The notes below the pieces were generated by a model that saw only the letters and a list, made by a program, of their open reading frames with translations, did not search any database and was not told the DNA's origin. From CAZOAR01 sp964577985 (lineage in GTDB: Bacteria > Gemmatimonadota > CAZMKB01 > CAZNLH01): 34,928 bases of DNA. The position numbers were made by a program, and so were the translations under genes. The stretch covers positions 1 to 34,928 of the forward strand of contig CAZOAR010000028.1 in assembly GCA_964577985.1 (NCBI GenBank), given 5' to 3'. Positions within the stretch are counted from its first letter, which is position 1. Each line of letters opens with the position of its first letter. Shown here in pieces: positions 11,759 to 19,050 of the stretch.

Positions 11759-12694
11759 ATGCAGGAACCGATGATCACCATACGCAACCTGACGAAGCGC
11801 TTTGACGGCCTGACCGCCGTGGATGATCTCACCCTCGATGTACACGCCGGAGAGGTGCTCGGACTCCTCGGGCCCAATGGGGCCGGCAAAACGACCACAC
11901 TGCGCATGCTTTCGTGCCTGATCTCGCCTTCGTCAGGAGGAGCGACCGTGTGTGGGCATAGTGTGGGACACGACAACACGGCCGTACGGAGGTCGATCGG
12001 CATACTTACGGAAGTCCCCGGCCTCTACGAGGAGTTGAGCGCACAGCAGAATATGGACATCTACGCCCGTCTCTATGGAGTGGAGGACCCGGCAGGCCAG
12101 GTGGAAAAGTATCTGAAGCTGCTCGATCTGTGGGATCGCCGGGATGAAGCGGCCCGCACGTTCTCCAGGGGGATGAAGCAGAAACTGGCTATCGCCCGGA
12201 CGCTTATCCACGAACCGCGGGTGATCTTCCTCGATGAACCCACTTCGGGCCTCGATCCCCGGATGACGAAGGTGGTACGGGACTTCATCAGAGATCTGCA
12301 TGATGATGGGCGTACTATCCTTCTATGCACGCACAACCTCGACGAGGCACAGCGTCTCTGCGACCGTATAGCCATGGTCCGTTCACGCCTGGTGGCCATT
12401 GACAGGGCCGAGGTGTTGAGAAGGCGGCTATTCGGTCGACGCACGCTCGTCCGAATCAGACGGGTGGAAGAGGAAATTAAAGGCCTTGTCGACCGGCTCG
12501 TTTTCGTCTCCGACGCCCGCCTGGATGATCGTGGGCTCACAGTCACACTGGAGGACCCTGGACGGGACACCCCGGAACTCGTCCGAAGTCTTGTCGCGGC
12601 GGGGGCCGATATCCTCTCCGTGACGGAAGAGACTCATTCGCTCGAGGATATTTACCTGAGGCTGATGGGTGACGGACGGGAGGAGGAGCATTGA
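11759..12694 (+). CDS. ABC transporter ATP-binding protein
   Basis: This is the ATPase subunit of an ABC-2 type exporter, 311 residues. Walker A GPNGAGKTT is at about 38-46, the signature-like FSRGMKQKLAIA at about 135, Walker B VIFLDEPTSGLDP at about 155-167, and the H-loop in LLCTHNLDEA. A C-terminal ~80-residue extension after the ATPase core, with the segment DILSVTEETHSLEDIYL, is typical of the NatA/CcmA-like drug and lipid export subfamily. The ATG at 11759 follows GAGGGG; the frame is open further upstream, but that part is not conserved-looking. It overlaps the permease start by 4 bases, so the two are translationally coupled. The transported substrate cannot be inferred. Confidence 0.92.
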   Translation: MQEPMITIRNLTKRFDGLTAVDDLTLDVHAGEVLGLLGPNGAGKTTTLRMLSCLISPSSGGATVCGHSVGHDNTAVRRSIGILTEVPGLYEELSAQQNMDIYARLYGVEDPAGQVEKYLKLLDLWDRRDEAARTFSRGMKQKLAIARTLIHEPRVIFLDEPTSGLDPRMTKVVRDFIRDLHDDGRTILLCTHNLDEAQRLCDRIAMVRSRLVAIDRAEVLRRRLFGRRTLVRIRRVEEEIKGLVDRLVFVSDARLDDRGLTVTLEDPGRDTPELVRSLVAAGADILSVTEETHSLEDIYLRLMGDGREEEH

Positions 12695-13500
12695 CAGGCC
12701 GCATATCAGTGCTTGTGAAAAAGGAGTGGAAAGAACTGATTCACCGCAGGGGATTGATCTTCTCCACGCTTCTCATGTACCTGATATTTCTGTTGATCCC
12801 TTTTGTCATAGGGCTGTTGATACCTTCGCTACAGGGCGAGAGCGCTTACAGTGATTCGGACATGGAGCGCACACTCTCCGCCATGTTGAGCCTGGAACCG
12901 GAGTTGGCCCACCTGAGCGCCGCTGATCTGTTCGAGATACTGATATTCCGGCAATTCATGCTCTTCTTCCTGATTGGGCCCGTAATAGGGGGGCTGTCGA
13001 TAGCCGCGTACAGTATAATAGGTGAGAAGGTCGGCCGCAGCCTGGAGCCCCTGCTGGCGACACCAATCCGAACGACAGAACTTCTCTGGGGAAAATGCCT
13101 GGCCGCGGCGATTCCGACCGTGCTTCTGACATGGTTCTGCTTCGGGCTTTACGCGGTCGGCATCCGTGCTCTGCTCAGCCCCGAGGTGCTTCAACACGTC
13201 TTCAACACGACAGCGCTTCTTGTTGTGTTTCTCATCGCCCCCATGATCGGCGTCCTGGGCCTCAGCGTCGGAATCATCACATCCTCTCGAAGCACAGACC
13301 CCCGCTCCGCTCAGCAGGTCTCCCTCGTAGTAATCCTTCCCCTGCTCGGAGTCGTCCTCTCGCAGATATTCGGGCTCTTCCAGTTGACGCCTGGAATCGT
13401 CCTCATGGCTGCCGCAGCGCTCGTTGTTATCGATTTCGTCGTCCTGAGGGTAGGTTCGTCCCTCTTCGACAGGGAGACGATCCTGACGCGCTGGAAGTGA
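12691..13500 (+). CDS. ABC-2 type transporter permease
   Basis: This membrane subunit partners the preceding ATPase. It starts at TTG 12691, overlapping the ATPase stop, with GGAGGAG at 12680-12686 as ribosome site. The 269 residues contain about six hydrophobic segments: near 20-45 (LLMYLIFLLIPFVIGLLIP), 88-110, 135-160, 170-200, 205-230 and 235-255. The cytoplasmic lead KKEWKELIHRRGLIF and the loop IGEKVGRSLEPLLATPI are hallmarks of NatB/ABC-2 permeases. An extracellular loop lies between the first two segments. The single half-size permease implies a homodimer. The cargo is unknown. Confidence 0.88.
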   Translation: MTGRISVLVKKEWKELIHRRGLIFSTLLMYLIFLLIPFVIGLLIPSLQGESAYSDSDMERTLSAMLSLEPELAHLSAADLFEILIFRQFMLFFLIGPVIGGLSIAAYSIIGEKVGRSLEPLLATPIRTTELLWGKCLAAAIPTVLLTWFCFGLYAVGIRALLSPEVLQHVFNTTALLVVFLIAPMIGVLGLSVGIITSSRSTDPRSAQQVSLVVILPLLGVVLSQIFGLFQLTPGIVLMAAAALVVIDFVVLRVGSSLFDRETILTRWK

Positions 13501-13534
13501 GGAGCGGACAACAGGTTGTTGTGTGTACCCCGGC

Positions 13535-13566
13535 TTACAGCGATCGCACAGTCTCTGACTTATAAT
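13535..13566 (+). promoter_or_regulatory. Possible promoter upstream of the secreted protein gene
   Basis: A perfect TATAAT (13561-13566) sits in an AT-rich patch about 95 bases before the next gene. The best -35 match, TTACAG at 13535-13540, is 20 bases away, longer than ideal. The -10 box is good and the -35 weak. Confidence 0.35.
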
Positions 13567-13659
13567 ATGTAGAAGGAGTTTCTTCCACTGTTCAGGGCCG
13601 CATGTCAGGGGGTGTCCGTTAATCCCGCAATAAGGGGCTCTCGCCTCGGGGAGGATACA

Positions 13660-14334
13660 ATGAAGTACCTGTTCACACTGTTCGCAGTTTCCTGCGTCAT
13701 GTTTATGTTCGACGTCGCACAGCTCCGGGCGGATGACGCCTGGTCGAAGGATTATGACCACCAGTCGGACCTGACGATCACACATGTGGAGATCCGCCTG
13801 GCCGATCAGGCCCCAGAGGACGTGGCGGGGTCTCGCAACCCGCAACCTTCCAATTCCCTGATGACCGCTTTCACGAATGACCCTAATGGGCCTCCACCTC
13901 CGGTTGAGCACTATTCCTTCACGGGTGGTGCCCAGGCAACCGTCAATCACGTCGTGGGTGTGGCGGCCAACGCCGGTCCTTTTCCTCTGCCTGTCTCACT
14001 CGCCCTGGTATGGCAGAGTTGCGGCAATGGTGTGATCTTCCCTCCCCTCCCGGCAATACTGGGTACGTCTTTGGACGGGATGACCCTGGCGGTTACGTTG
14101 CCTGCTTCAGGATCATGGTACATCACTGCCGGCGTGTCAGGTTTCAGCTCCGGGGACTATGACTGGATGGCACTCGCGCGCTATGACGGAATGACACCGA
14201 TCCCGGTTCCGCCCGCACCCGACACCGACGGCTTCGGCGGAATGACCGCCCCGCCGTGGGATCTCTTCGGCATCAATCCTCCCGGTTGCTGCCTGTCATG
14301 GGAAAGGCCCTGGTGCTTCAGCGTGGCGCCATGA
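13660..14334 (+). CDS. Secreted protein of unknown function
   Basis: I do not recognise this 224-residue protein. It begins with a clear signal peptide: Met-Lys, then a hydrophobic core (about 4-20), with likely cleavage near LRADD (about 24). The mature part is rich in Pro, Gly, Ser and aromatic residues and has no transmembrane segment. It contains a PNGPPPPVEHY stretch, a beta-rich middle, and a Cys-containing C-terminus (GCC, PWC). The ATG at 13660 follows GGGGAGG at 13648-13654; the frame is open to 13612, but the upstream part lacks a ribosome site. It follows the ABC pair after 159 bases and a possible promoter, so it is probably a separate transcript. It could be an envelope protein restricted to this lineage. 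Confidence 0.65.
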   Translation: MKYLFTLFAVSCVMFMFDVAQLRADDAWSKDYDHQSDLTITHVEIRLADQAPEDVAGSRNPQPSNSLMTAFTNDPNGPPPPVEHYSFTGGAQATVNHVVGVAANAGPFPLPVSLALVWQSCGNGVIFPPLPAILGTSLDGMTLAVTLPASGSWYITAGVSGFSSGDYDWMALARYDGMTPIPVPPAPDTDGFGGMTAPPWDLFGINPPGCCLSWERPWCFSVAP

Positions 14335-14558
14335 CCTCTGCTCAACGAACGCTTATTCCCCTCGACGTTCCTCCTTCTCCGCCGAGACTGCACAGAAACA
14401 GAATCTGAGGCAGTGCAGCCTGTGCTATTGTCTTCTGCAGAGAATTGGCCGATATTCTATATCTTGAGGCCGTCGGCATTGTTTTGTTGTCGACGTTGCT
14501 GGCCGTTCAGAAGACCCGGTCGTCTCAGCTCCGTGCAGGAACCGGGAAGGAGACAGAC

Positions 14559-15647
14559 ATGAAGATCGCTATAACGGGGTTTCAGAACTCCGGTAAGACC
14601 ACTGTGTTCAATGCCCTCACCGGCCTGGACTTTCAAGCCACGCCTTATCCCTCAGTCATGGATGAACCGAATATCGGGGTAGTCAAGGTTCCGGACCAGC
14701 GGGTCGAGCGTCTCGCCGAGATCTTCCAGCCCAGGAAGACCACGTTTTCCACGATCGAGTATATCGACTATAACGGCTTGATCCACGGAGACCGGGACCA
14801 TAATCGGAAGGTATTCGATCTGATCCTGGGAGCCGACGCCTTTGTTGAGGTGGTCAGGGTCTTCGACGATGAGTCGATCGCGTACCCCGATGGGGGGATA
14901 GACCCCGAACGGGACGCGGCCGGCATCGAGACGGAGTTTCTCTTCTTTGACCTGGAGCTCGTCGACAAGCGGCTCGGCCGGATGGAGGAGGCTGCCCGAA
15001 AGGGCCAGCCGGTCGATGCGAAGGAAAGGGATGTGCTCAAGAAATGTGGGGCTGCCCTGGAGCGCGAGGTGATGTTGAGAGACGTGGATTTTTCCGTGGA
15101 AGAGGCCGAAGCCATAAGGCATCTGCAGTTTTTGACAATGAAGCCGGGTGTAGTCCTGCTGAATATATCGGAGGCTGGCCTCGGAAAAGAGGAAACGGAC
15201 CTCCTGGTGAGCGCGTTAGCAAAGGGGATGAACCACGTAGTGGATGACGTTATCTCGCTGAGCGCAAAGATCGAGATGGAGATTGCGCAGCTCCCTCGGG
15301 AAGAAGCAGCCGAGTTCATAGCCGAGCTCGGTATAGAGGAACCGGCGCTCAATCGGTTGATCAGGCTCGGTTACGAGAAATGCGGCCTCATCTCCTTCCT
15401 CACGGTAGGAAGTGACGAAGTGAGGGCCTGGACGATAAGGAAGGGCACGATCGCCAGGAGAGCGGGCGGAAAGATCCATTCCGACATCGAGAGGGGATTT
15501 ATACGCGCCGAAACAGTCTCGTATGATGACTTCGTCTCGGCGGGAAACATCGCCGAGGCGCGGAAGAGAGGTCTCTTTCGCCTCGAAGGAAAGTCATACG
15601 AGGTAGCAGACGGGGATATAATCGATTTTCGATTTAACGTGAGCTGA
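14559..15647 (+). CDS. ychF: YchF/OLA1-type ribosome-associated ATPase
   Basis: This P-loop protein of the Obg family has 362 residues, the usual YchF length. The G1 loop GFQNSGKTT is at about 7-15; most YchF proteins have GKST. The PEPNIGVV-like segment appears as DEPNIGVVKVPDQR, G3 is seen in YIDYNGL, and the G4 position reads LLNISEAG. N-x-x-E in place of NKxD is the YchF hallmark linked to ATP rather than GTP preference. The C-terminal TGS-like domain has FLTVGSDEVRAWTI and KIHSDIERGFIRAE. Family members bind ribosomes and modulate stress responses. The ATG at 14559 follows GAAGGAGA; an in-frame TTG at 14445 is disfavoured. The 224-base gap upstream has no gene I can support. Confidence 0.85.
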   Translation: MKIAITGFQNSGKTTVFNALTGLDFQATPYPSVMDEPNIGVVKVPDQRVERLAEIFQPRKTTFSTIEYIDYNGLIHGDRDHNRKVFDLILGADAFVEVVRVFDDESIAYPDGGIDPERDAAGIETEFLFFDLELVDKRLGRMEEAARKGQPVDAKERDVLKKCGAALEREVMLRDVDFSVEEAEAIRHLQFLTMKPGVVLLNISEAGLGKEETDLLVSALAKGMNHVVDDVISLSAKIEMEIAQLPREEAAEFIAELGIEEPALNRLIRLGYEKCGLISFLTVGSDEVRAWTIRKGTIARRAGGKIHSDIERGFIRAETVSYDDFVSAGNIAEARKRGLFRLEGKSYEVADGDIIDFRFNVS

Positions 15648-15671
15648 GCACCGATCTATTATCTATGCTCG

Positions 15672-15735
15672 AACCTGTCAAGAGACGCTGATTCGCCTCT
15701 ATACAGGTTTCACTCCAGGACGTGCACTCCTGGAG
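15672..15735. terminator. Two hairpins after ychF
   Basis: AACCTGT/ACAGGTT (15672-15678 and 15703-15709) form a long-loop stem. CTCCAGGA/TCCTGGAG (15713-15720 and 15728-15735) form a perfect 8-bp stem with a 7-base loop. They lie between the ychF stop and the 3' end of a converging gene remnant, the right place for a shared terminator. There is no good T-run on either side, so intrinsic termination would be inefficient. Confidence 0.4.
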
Positions 15736-15798
15736 GCGTTGTTGCGGGTCGAGTGGACGCCCGGGATCGCGAATAGTAATGGGGGCCTATTCCCGCAT

Positions 15799-15987
15799 CT
15801 ACTTCAACACGACGAGCTTGCGGGTTGACACGTAAACGCTAGCCTTTAGCCGGTATAGATAGATTCCCGATTGAACAGGGTTGTCCCGATCATCATGCCC
15901 ATCCCAGGTGATACGATCGAGTATTATCCCGACACGGCCGGTATCAATGGCATTGAGCGGATCGTGGCGCCCCGGGCGCATGTCCAC
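15799..15987 (-). pseudogene. Remnant of a secreted protein: FlgD-like/Por-type C-terminal sorting domain
   Basis: Reading the minus strand, the last ~45 residues give ITWDGHDDRDNPVQSG, then GIYLYRLKAS and TRKLVVLK before a stop. This is the classic end of FlgD-Ig/T9SS-type sorting domains (WDG-x-DD-x-G-x-PV-x-SG-x-Y-x-YRL). The frame closes with a stop just upstream of a GTG at 15987, and the first ~20 residues do not look like the beta-sandwich that normally precedes the motif. I therefore read it as the truncated 3' end of a larger secreted protein gene, not an intact 62-residue protein. It abuts, head to head, a second remnant on the + strand. Confidence 0.6.
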
Positions 15988-15990
15988 GGG

Positions 15991-16152
15991 AGGCTCTATT
16001 TAGGGCCGAGCGTCCCTGGTCAGGGAATAGTGGAAAATGTCTATGACAGGCGCAACCTCTGGGGATACGTCTGGAACTCGGGCGGTAACAGGAACGACGA
16101 GGTGTACCAGTTCGGACTGTTCACTGTAGGGGGAGTGAGGGTGGAGTTCTGA
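15991..16152 (+). pseudogene. Probable C-terminal remnant of a TonB-dependent receptor or other outer-membrane beta-barrel
   Basis: The frame reads ENVYDRRNLWGYVWN and then VYQFGLFTVGGVRVEF before the stop. The N-x-[YF]-DR-x-N element, and a final strand with alternating hydrophobics ending in Phe, are typical of the last two strands of TonB-dependent receptors. Only about 53 residues remain of a family usually above 600. The open frame starts at an ATG at 15871, but its first 40 codons lie antisense to the sorting-domain remnant, so that part is not taken as protein. A strong hairpin terminator follows 40 bases after the stop, as expected for a once functional gene end. Confidence 0.45.
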
Positions 16153-16191
16153 GGGGGACGGGGTGTCGCCAGTCGGACGTTATCTCATCGC

Positions 16192-16223
16192 GAAAAATAC
16201 AAGGCCAGAGCCTTGTATTTTTC
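16192..16223. terminator. Bidirectional intrinsic terminator, copy 1
   Basis: GAAAAATACAAGGC (16192-16205), a 4-base loop and GCCTTGTATTTTTC (16210-16223) form a perfect 14-bp stem with A-runs on one side and T-runs on the other. It works in both directions: for the + remnant ending at 16152 and for the PDZ gene ending at 16283 on the minus strand. Its stem is nearly the same as that at 18164-18197. A small GGCAA/TTGCC inverted repeat follows at 16230-16242. Confidence 0.8.
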
Positions 16224-16282
16224 ATAACAGGCAATAATTGCCACATACTTCTCGGCTGTCGTGTCTCTCTGGTCGCTCTCCG

Positions 16283-17278
16283 CTATTTCATTTCCTTCTT
16301 CAGCTCGTCCAATTGAGTTTTCAGCTTGTCGAGTTCCTCCTTCAGAGAAGCCATCTCGTCTTTCAGCCCATCCTGGATCTCAAAGCGGAACTCCTTGAAC
16401 TTCTCCAGCCCATCACCCAGTTCATCGTCTACATCGGGGATGACGATCTTCCCCCTGTATGACGAGAGGAAAGGGGACTCCTCGATGGTTACGTCGAAGT
16501 TCTTCGTCTTTTCGTCGCGGATGACGCTCACCTTGACCTTGTCACCCTTCTCCTTCCTGCTGATAACCGTCCTGAGTGCATCAGCGTCGGAGATCTCCTC
16601 GTCGTCGATCTTCGTGATTACGTCGCCTCCACGTATGCCGGCCTCGTAGGCGGGGCCGTCTTCCTCTGCCTCGATTACGAGCACTCCTTCCGCCTTCTTG
16701 AGCTCCAGGGCCTCCGCGAGTTGAGAATTCATTTCCTCGATCCTGACACCGATGTAATTCCCCTCCAGCTCCGGCAGGTCTATGGAAAAGGGTAACATCT
16801 CCCGGTGCTCGAGGGCAGGTGGACCAGATCGGCCGAACAACTCTTCGTTCGAATTCTTCGGTCTCTCCCCTATCTGGACCTCTATTTCTCTATCGCTGCC
16901 ATCCCTGATAACAGACAGCCGGGCCTCATCACCCGGAGAGCTTTCCCTGACCATCTGAACGAACTGCCGGGTATCTTCTATATCCTCTCCATTGAACGTG
17001 CGGACGATATCGCCGGTTTCAAGTCCGGCCTCCTGCGCCGGGCTCTTATCCATCACCTCGTTGATCAGTATACCTTTGTCTGTGTCGAGTCCAGATGCCT
17101 CCTTGATCGCTTCGCTGATATCCTGGATCGATACGCCGAGCCATCCGTCACTGTCCGCGGAGATTATGTGGAGCCTCGGGTTCACCACGTCTGCCGCCGG
17201 GGCGCCGGGGGCGGACAGCGCGAGCGCCAGCATTGCCGTTACGGTGGCCGAAAGAACCGTCGAAACACTTCTTTTCAT
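16283..17278 (-). CDS. Secreted PDZ-domain protein lacking a protease domain
   Basis: The 331-residue protein begins with a signal peptide (KR, hydrophobic core about 10-22, likely cleavage after APAA near 29). Two PDZ domains follow. The first is about 44-138, with GWLGVSIQDI, SPAQEAGLETGDIV and FNGEDI. The second is about 174-266, with GNYIGVRIEEM, GPAYEAGIRGGDVITKI and DADALRTVI. The C-terminus (about 287-331) is a Lys/Glu/Leu heptad-like coiled coil ending LDELKKEMK. The trypsin-like domain of HtrA/DegP is absent, so it is probably a periplasmic scaffold or adaptor that binds protein C-termini and oligomerises. GGGAGG lies just upstream of the start. It is divergent from the NicO-like gene, with 229 bases between them. 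Confidence 0.82.
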   Translation of the reverse strand: MKRSVSTVLSATVTAMLALALSAPGAPAADVVNPRLHIISADSDGWLGVSIQDISEAIKEASGLDTDKGILINEVMDKSPAQEAGLETGDIVRTFNGEDIEDTRQFVQMVRESSPGDEARLSVIRDGSDREIEVQIGERPKNSNEELFGRSGPPALEHREMLPFSIDLPELEGNYIGVRIEEMNSQLAEALELKKAEGVLVIEAEEDGPAYEAGIRGGDVITKIDDEEISDADALRTVISRKEKGDKVKVSVIRDEKTKNFDVTIEESPFLSSYRGKIVIPDVDDELGDGLEKFKEFRFEIQDGLKDEMASLKEELDKLKTQLDELKKEMK

Positions 17279-17393
17279 CGTTTCCTCCCTGGTTTGGTAT
17301 GAAGTGTGGTATCGTCGAACTTCGCTATTGTTCAGTAATACAGGGGAAGGTTTCCGCTTGTTCCGTCCCGCCCGTAATCATCAGATCCAGAGC

Positions 17394-17422
17394 TTGACTT
17401 TTTCCGCCCCGCTTGTCATTAT
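17394..17422 (+). promoter_or_regulatory. Promoter for the NicO-like gene
   Basis: TTGACT (17394-17399) and CATTAT (17417-17422) are separated by the ideal 17 bases. They lie in the divergent gap between the PDZ gene and the NicO-like gene, leaving a leader of about 80 bases before the ATG at 17508. No clear Shine-Dalgarno precedes that ATG. Confidence 0.5.
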
Positions 17423-17507
17423 CTCATTTATGTCATCCGGCGTCAGTGGCTGTCGGATGGTCTGAATCGTCACTTTCCACGCTGTTTATCAGAGACACGA
17501 ACTCAAA

Positions 17508-18140
17508 ATGGTTGAGATCCTCTCAGGTGCCTTCGTCCTGAGCGTCCTCCACGCTCTCATCCCCAATCACTGGATCCCTCTCCTCGCGGTAGGCAGGGGG
17601 GAGAGATGGAGCAGGGGGGAGACCCTCGTCGTGACGGCCATCGCCGGTGGCGCACACGTGACGGGGACGATCATCATCGGGATAGTGGTAGGATTCGTCG
17701 GTATCGGTATCTCCTCATCGTATGACATCATTATGGACATCGTAGCGCCCGCGATACTGGTGCTGATGGGTTTGGTGTTCGTCTGGATGGACATGAGGGG
17801 AAAACACCATCACTGCCACACCGGCCTGGAAACGGACGGTTCGGACCGGAGATCGAAGGCCGCGATCATCATATCACTCACGTCCGCGATGGTTCTGTCT
17901 CCCTGCCTCGAGATCGAAGCATATTACTTCTCCGTGGCCGCGCTGGGCTGGCCCGCTATCGTGGGTGTATCGGTGATATATTTCACGGTTACCCTGGGCG
18001 GGATACTCCTGCTCGTCCACTTCGGCCTCAAGGAGCTCGAGAGATTGCGATGGACTTACCTGGAGCACCACGAACGGCGGGTCACAGGGATGGTGCTCGT
18101 GATCCTGGGCGTAATCACCTATCTTGTGGAATACCGCTAA
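17508..18140 (+). CDS. NicO/RcnA-like membrane transporter (putative metal or small-ion efflux)
   Basis: This is a 210-residue integral membrane protein with about six hydrophobic segments (1-25, 40-63, 72-93, 118-137, 145-170, 188-207). The first carries LHALIPNHWIPLL, resembling the HA-x-x-PGH motif of NicO/RcnA-type nickel-cobalt transporters. A later segment has MVLSPCLEIEAYYF, resembling the SPC motif of that group. The loop between segments 3 and 4 is His/Cys-rich (GKHHHCHTG), suggesting metal binding. GGAHVTGT in segment 2 fits the SH-x-x-G pattern only loosely. Homology is judged from pattern, so a different LysE-superfamily role is possible. It is divergent from the PDZ protein and ends 24 bases before a strong terminator. 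Confidence 0.55.
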   Translation: MVEILSGAFVLSVLHALIPNHWIPLLAVGRGERWSRGETLVVTAIAGGAHVTGTIIIGIVVGFVGIGISSSYDIIMDIVAPAILVLMGLVFVWMDMRGKHHHCHTGLETDGSDRRSKAAIIISLTSAMVLSPCLEIEAYYFSVAALGWPAIVGVSVIYFTVTLGGILLLVHFGLKELERLRWTYLEHHERRVTGMVLVILGVITYLVEYR

Positions 18141-18163
18141 TAAGAGAAAGAAAGAGAGATTGA

Positions 18164-18197
18164 CGAAAAATACAAGGCTTAAACCTTGTATTTTTCG
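18164..18197. terminator. Bidirectional intrinsic terminator, copy 2
   Basis: CGAAAAATACAAGG (18164-18177), a 6-base loop and CCTTGTATTTTTCG (18184-18197) form a perfect 14-bp stem ending in five Ts. It terminates the NicO-like gene. The stem shares 13 consecutive bases with the terminator at 16192-16223, but the loops differ. Its right arm also contains the -35 box of the next promoter. Confidence 0.8.
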
Positions 18198-18214
18198 ATG
18201 TGACGCCATATTAT
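18186..18214 (+). promoter_or_regulatory. Leaderless promoter embedded in the terminator arm
   Basis: TTGTAT (18186-18191) lies inside the right arm of the terminator hairpin, and TATTAT (18209-18214) follows after exactly 17 bases. Transcription would then begin about 6-7 bases downstream, at the ATG at 18221, giving a leaderless mRNA. The absence of any purine-rich ribosome site before that ATG agrees with this. Confidence 0.55.
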
Positions 18215-18220
18215 TGTCGC

Positions 18221-18859
18221 ATGAACAATGATGAACTTGTTACTGTAGTAATGGGTCAGTTTGCGGGCCCGACCGATCGAGTCGATTCAGACTGGATATT
18301 CAACAAGGCCCAGTGGCTTTCAGGGCATCTTTACAGGGGCTATCGAGATGAGTTCTACGTGCCACCTGTCCTGCGGAGAGAACGGGGAGAGATCTTCGGG
18401 CTCTTGAGAAGGCCCGAGGCGAGTTACAGGGTGTGCGCCGCCTTTAACGAGGAACTCTATCCTGGGTCCATACGGTTTGCCATCGTCAGGGACTCCATCG
18501 ACCTGCCGGGCGGCGGAAAACCGGAAAGCGCGCTGATAAGCCAGGCTGGAGATAACGCGAGGACGCTGTTGGGCAGAGCAAGATCCGCCGGCTGGTGCTA
18601 CGTCTTCGATCTCGGTGAAGATGTCCCCTTCAACTCGGTCCTTACAGAGATGGCCTCCCTGGTTCACTCGTTCCGGAGCATGTGGAGCGATCATCAGAAT
18701 CAGGTCATCCGGCTCTATAAGGAGTTGAGAAAACAGAACAAGGTGGCCGAGCGACTCGAGATCACGCAGCAGGCGGTGTCAGATATCCTCAAACGCGCCC
18801 ACTGGAAGGAGATAAAGCGAGCCGAGAGGCTGATCGATTCGGTGTTGAAAGGTATATGA
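18221..18859 (+). CDS. SatD-like protein with C-terminal helix-turn-helix
   Basis: The protein has 212 residues. The N-terminal ~140 residues show a pattern like the SatD family: YRDEFYVPPVL at about 42-52 (compare GDEFQG-like segments), then GSIRFAIVRDSI and an NARTLLGRARSAG segment. The C-terminal ~60 residues are a helix-turn-helix of the kind used by SatD and sigma-like regulators: WSDHQNQVIRLYKEL, VAERLEITQQAVSDILKRA. A DNA-binding regulator is likely; its ligand and targets are unknown. I chose ATG 18221 over the in-frame GTG at 18200, because the GTG lies upstream of the predicted -10 box. It follows the terminator directly and is probably monocistronic. Family assignment is moderate; the HTH is clear. 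Confidence 0.65.
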   Translation: MNNDELVTVVMGQFAGPTDRVDSDWIFNKAQWLSGHLYRGYRDEFYVPPVLRRERGEIFGLLRRPEASYRVCAAFNEELYPGSIRFAIVRDSIDLPGGGKPESALISQAGDNARTLLGRARSAGWCYVFDLGEDVPFNSVLTEMASLVHSFRSMWSDHQNQVIRLYKELRKQNKVAERLEITQQAVSDILKRAHWKEIKRAERLIDSVLKGI

Positions 18860-18925
18860 TGCGCATTACGACATTTATGACAAATCCACCGAAAAGACGG
18901 GGAAAACCCCATGTGAGTGTGTGGC

Positions 18926-18954
18926 TTGACAGATACGGGCAGTGGCGCTAAGAT
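18926..18954 (+). promoter_or_regulatory. Strong sigma70-type promoter of the aminotransferase-nfi-pcm operon
   Basis: A perfect TTGACA (18926-18931), a 17-base spacer and TAAGAT (18949-18954) precede the next gene by about 97 bases. This is among the best promoter matches in the window, placed in the only large gap upstream of a tightly coupled four-gene run. Confidence 0.7.
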
Positions 18955-19050
18955 AGTCGATGTGTTGATCGGTGACCGGATCATCAGGGCGTCCGTCCGT
19001 CTGCCGGTGCCGGGAACACCATCACGGCCGTCTGAGAGGGGAGTAATGGC

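Noticed and set aside
14445..14558. N-terminal extension of ychF from TTG 14445
   Set aside because: YchF proteins begin right at the G1 region, and the ATG at 14559 has a good ribosome site; the extension looks non-coding.
15871..16152. An intact 93-residue + strand protein starting at ATG 15871
   Set aside because: Its first ~40 codons are antisense to a clear sorting-domain motif and there is no ribosome site. Only the C-terminal part looks like real protein, so it is called a remnant.
18221..18859. Toxin-antitoxin or anti-phage gene in the SatD-like locus
   Set aside because: The HTH protein stands alone with terminator and promoter on its own. No partner toxin, nuclease or defence-type ATPase is adjacent.
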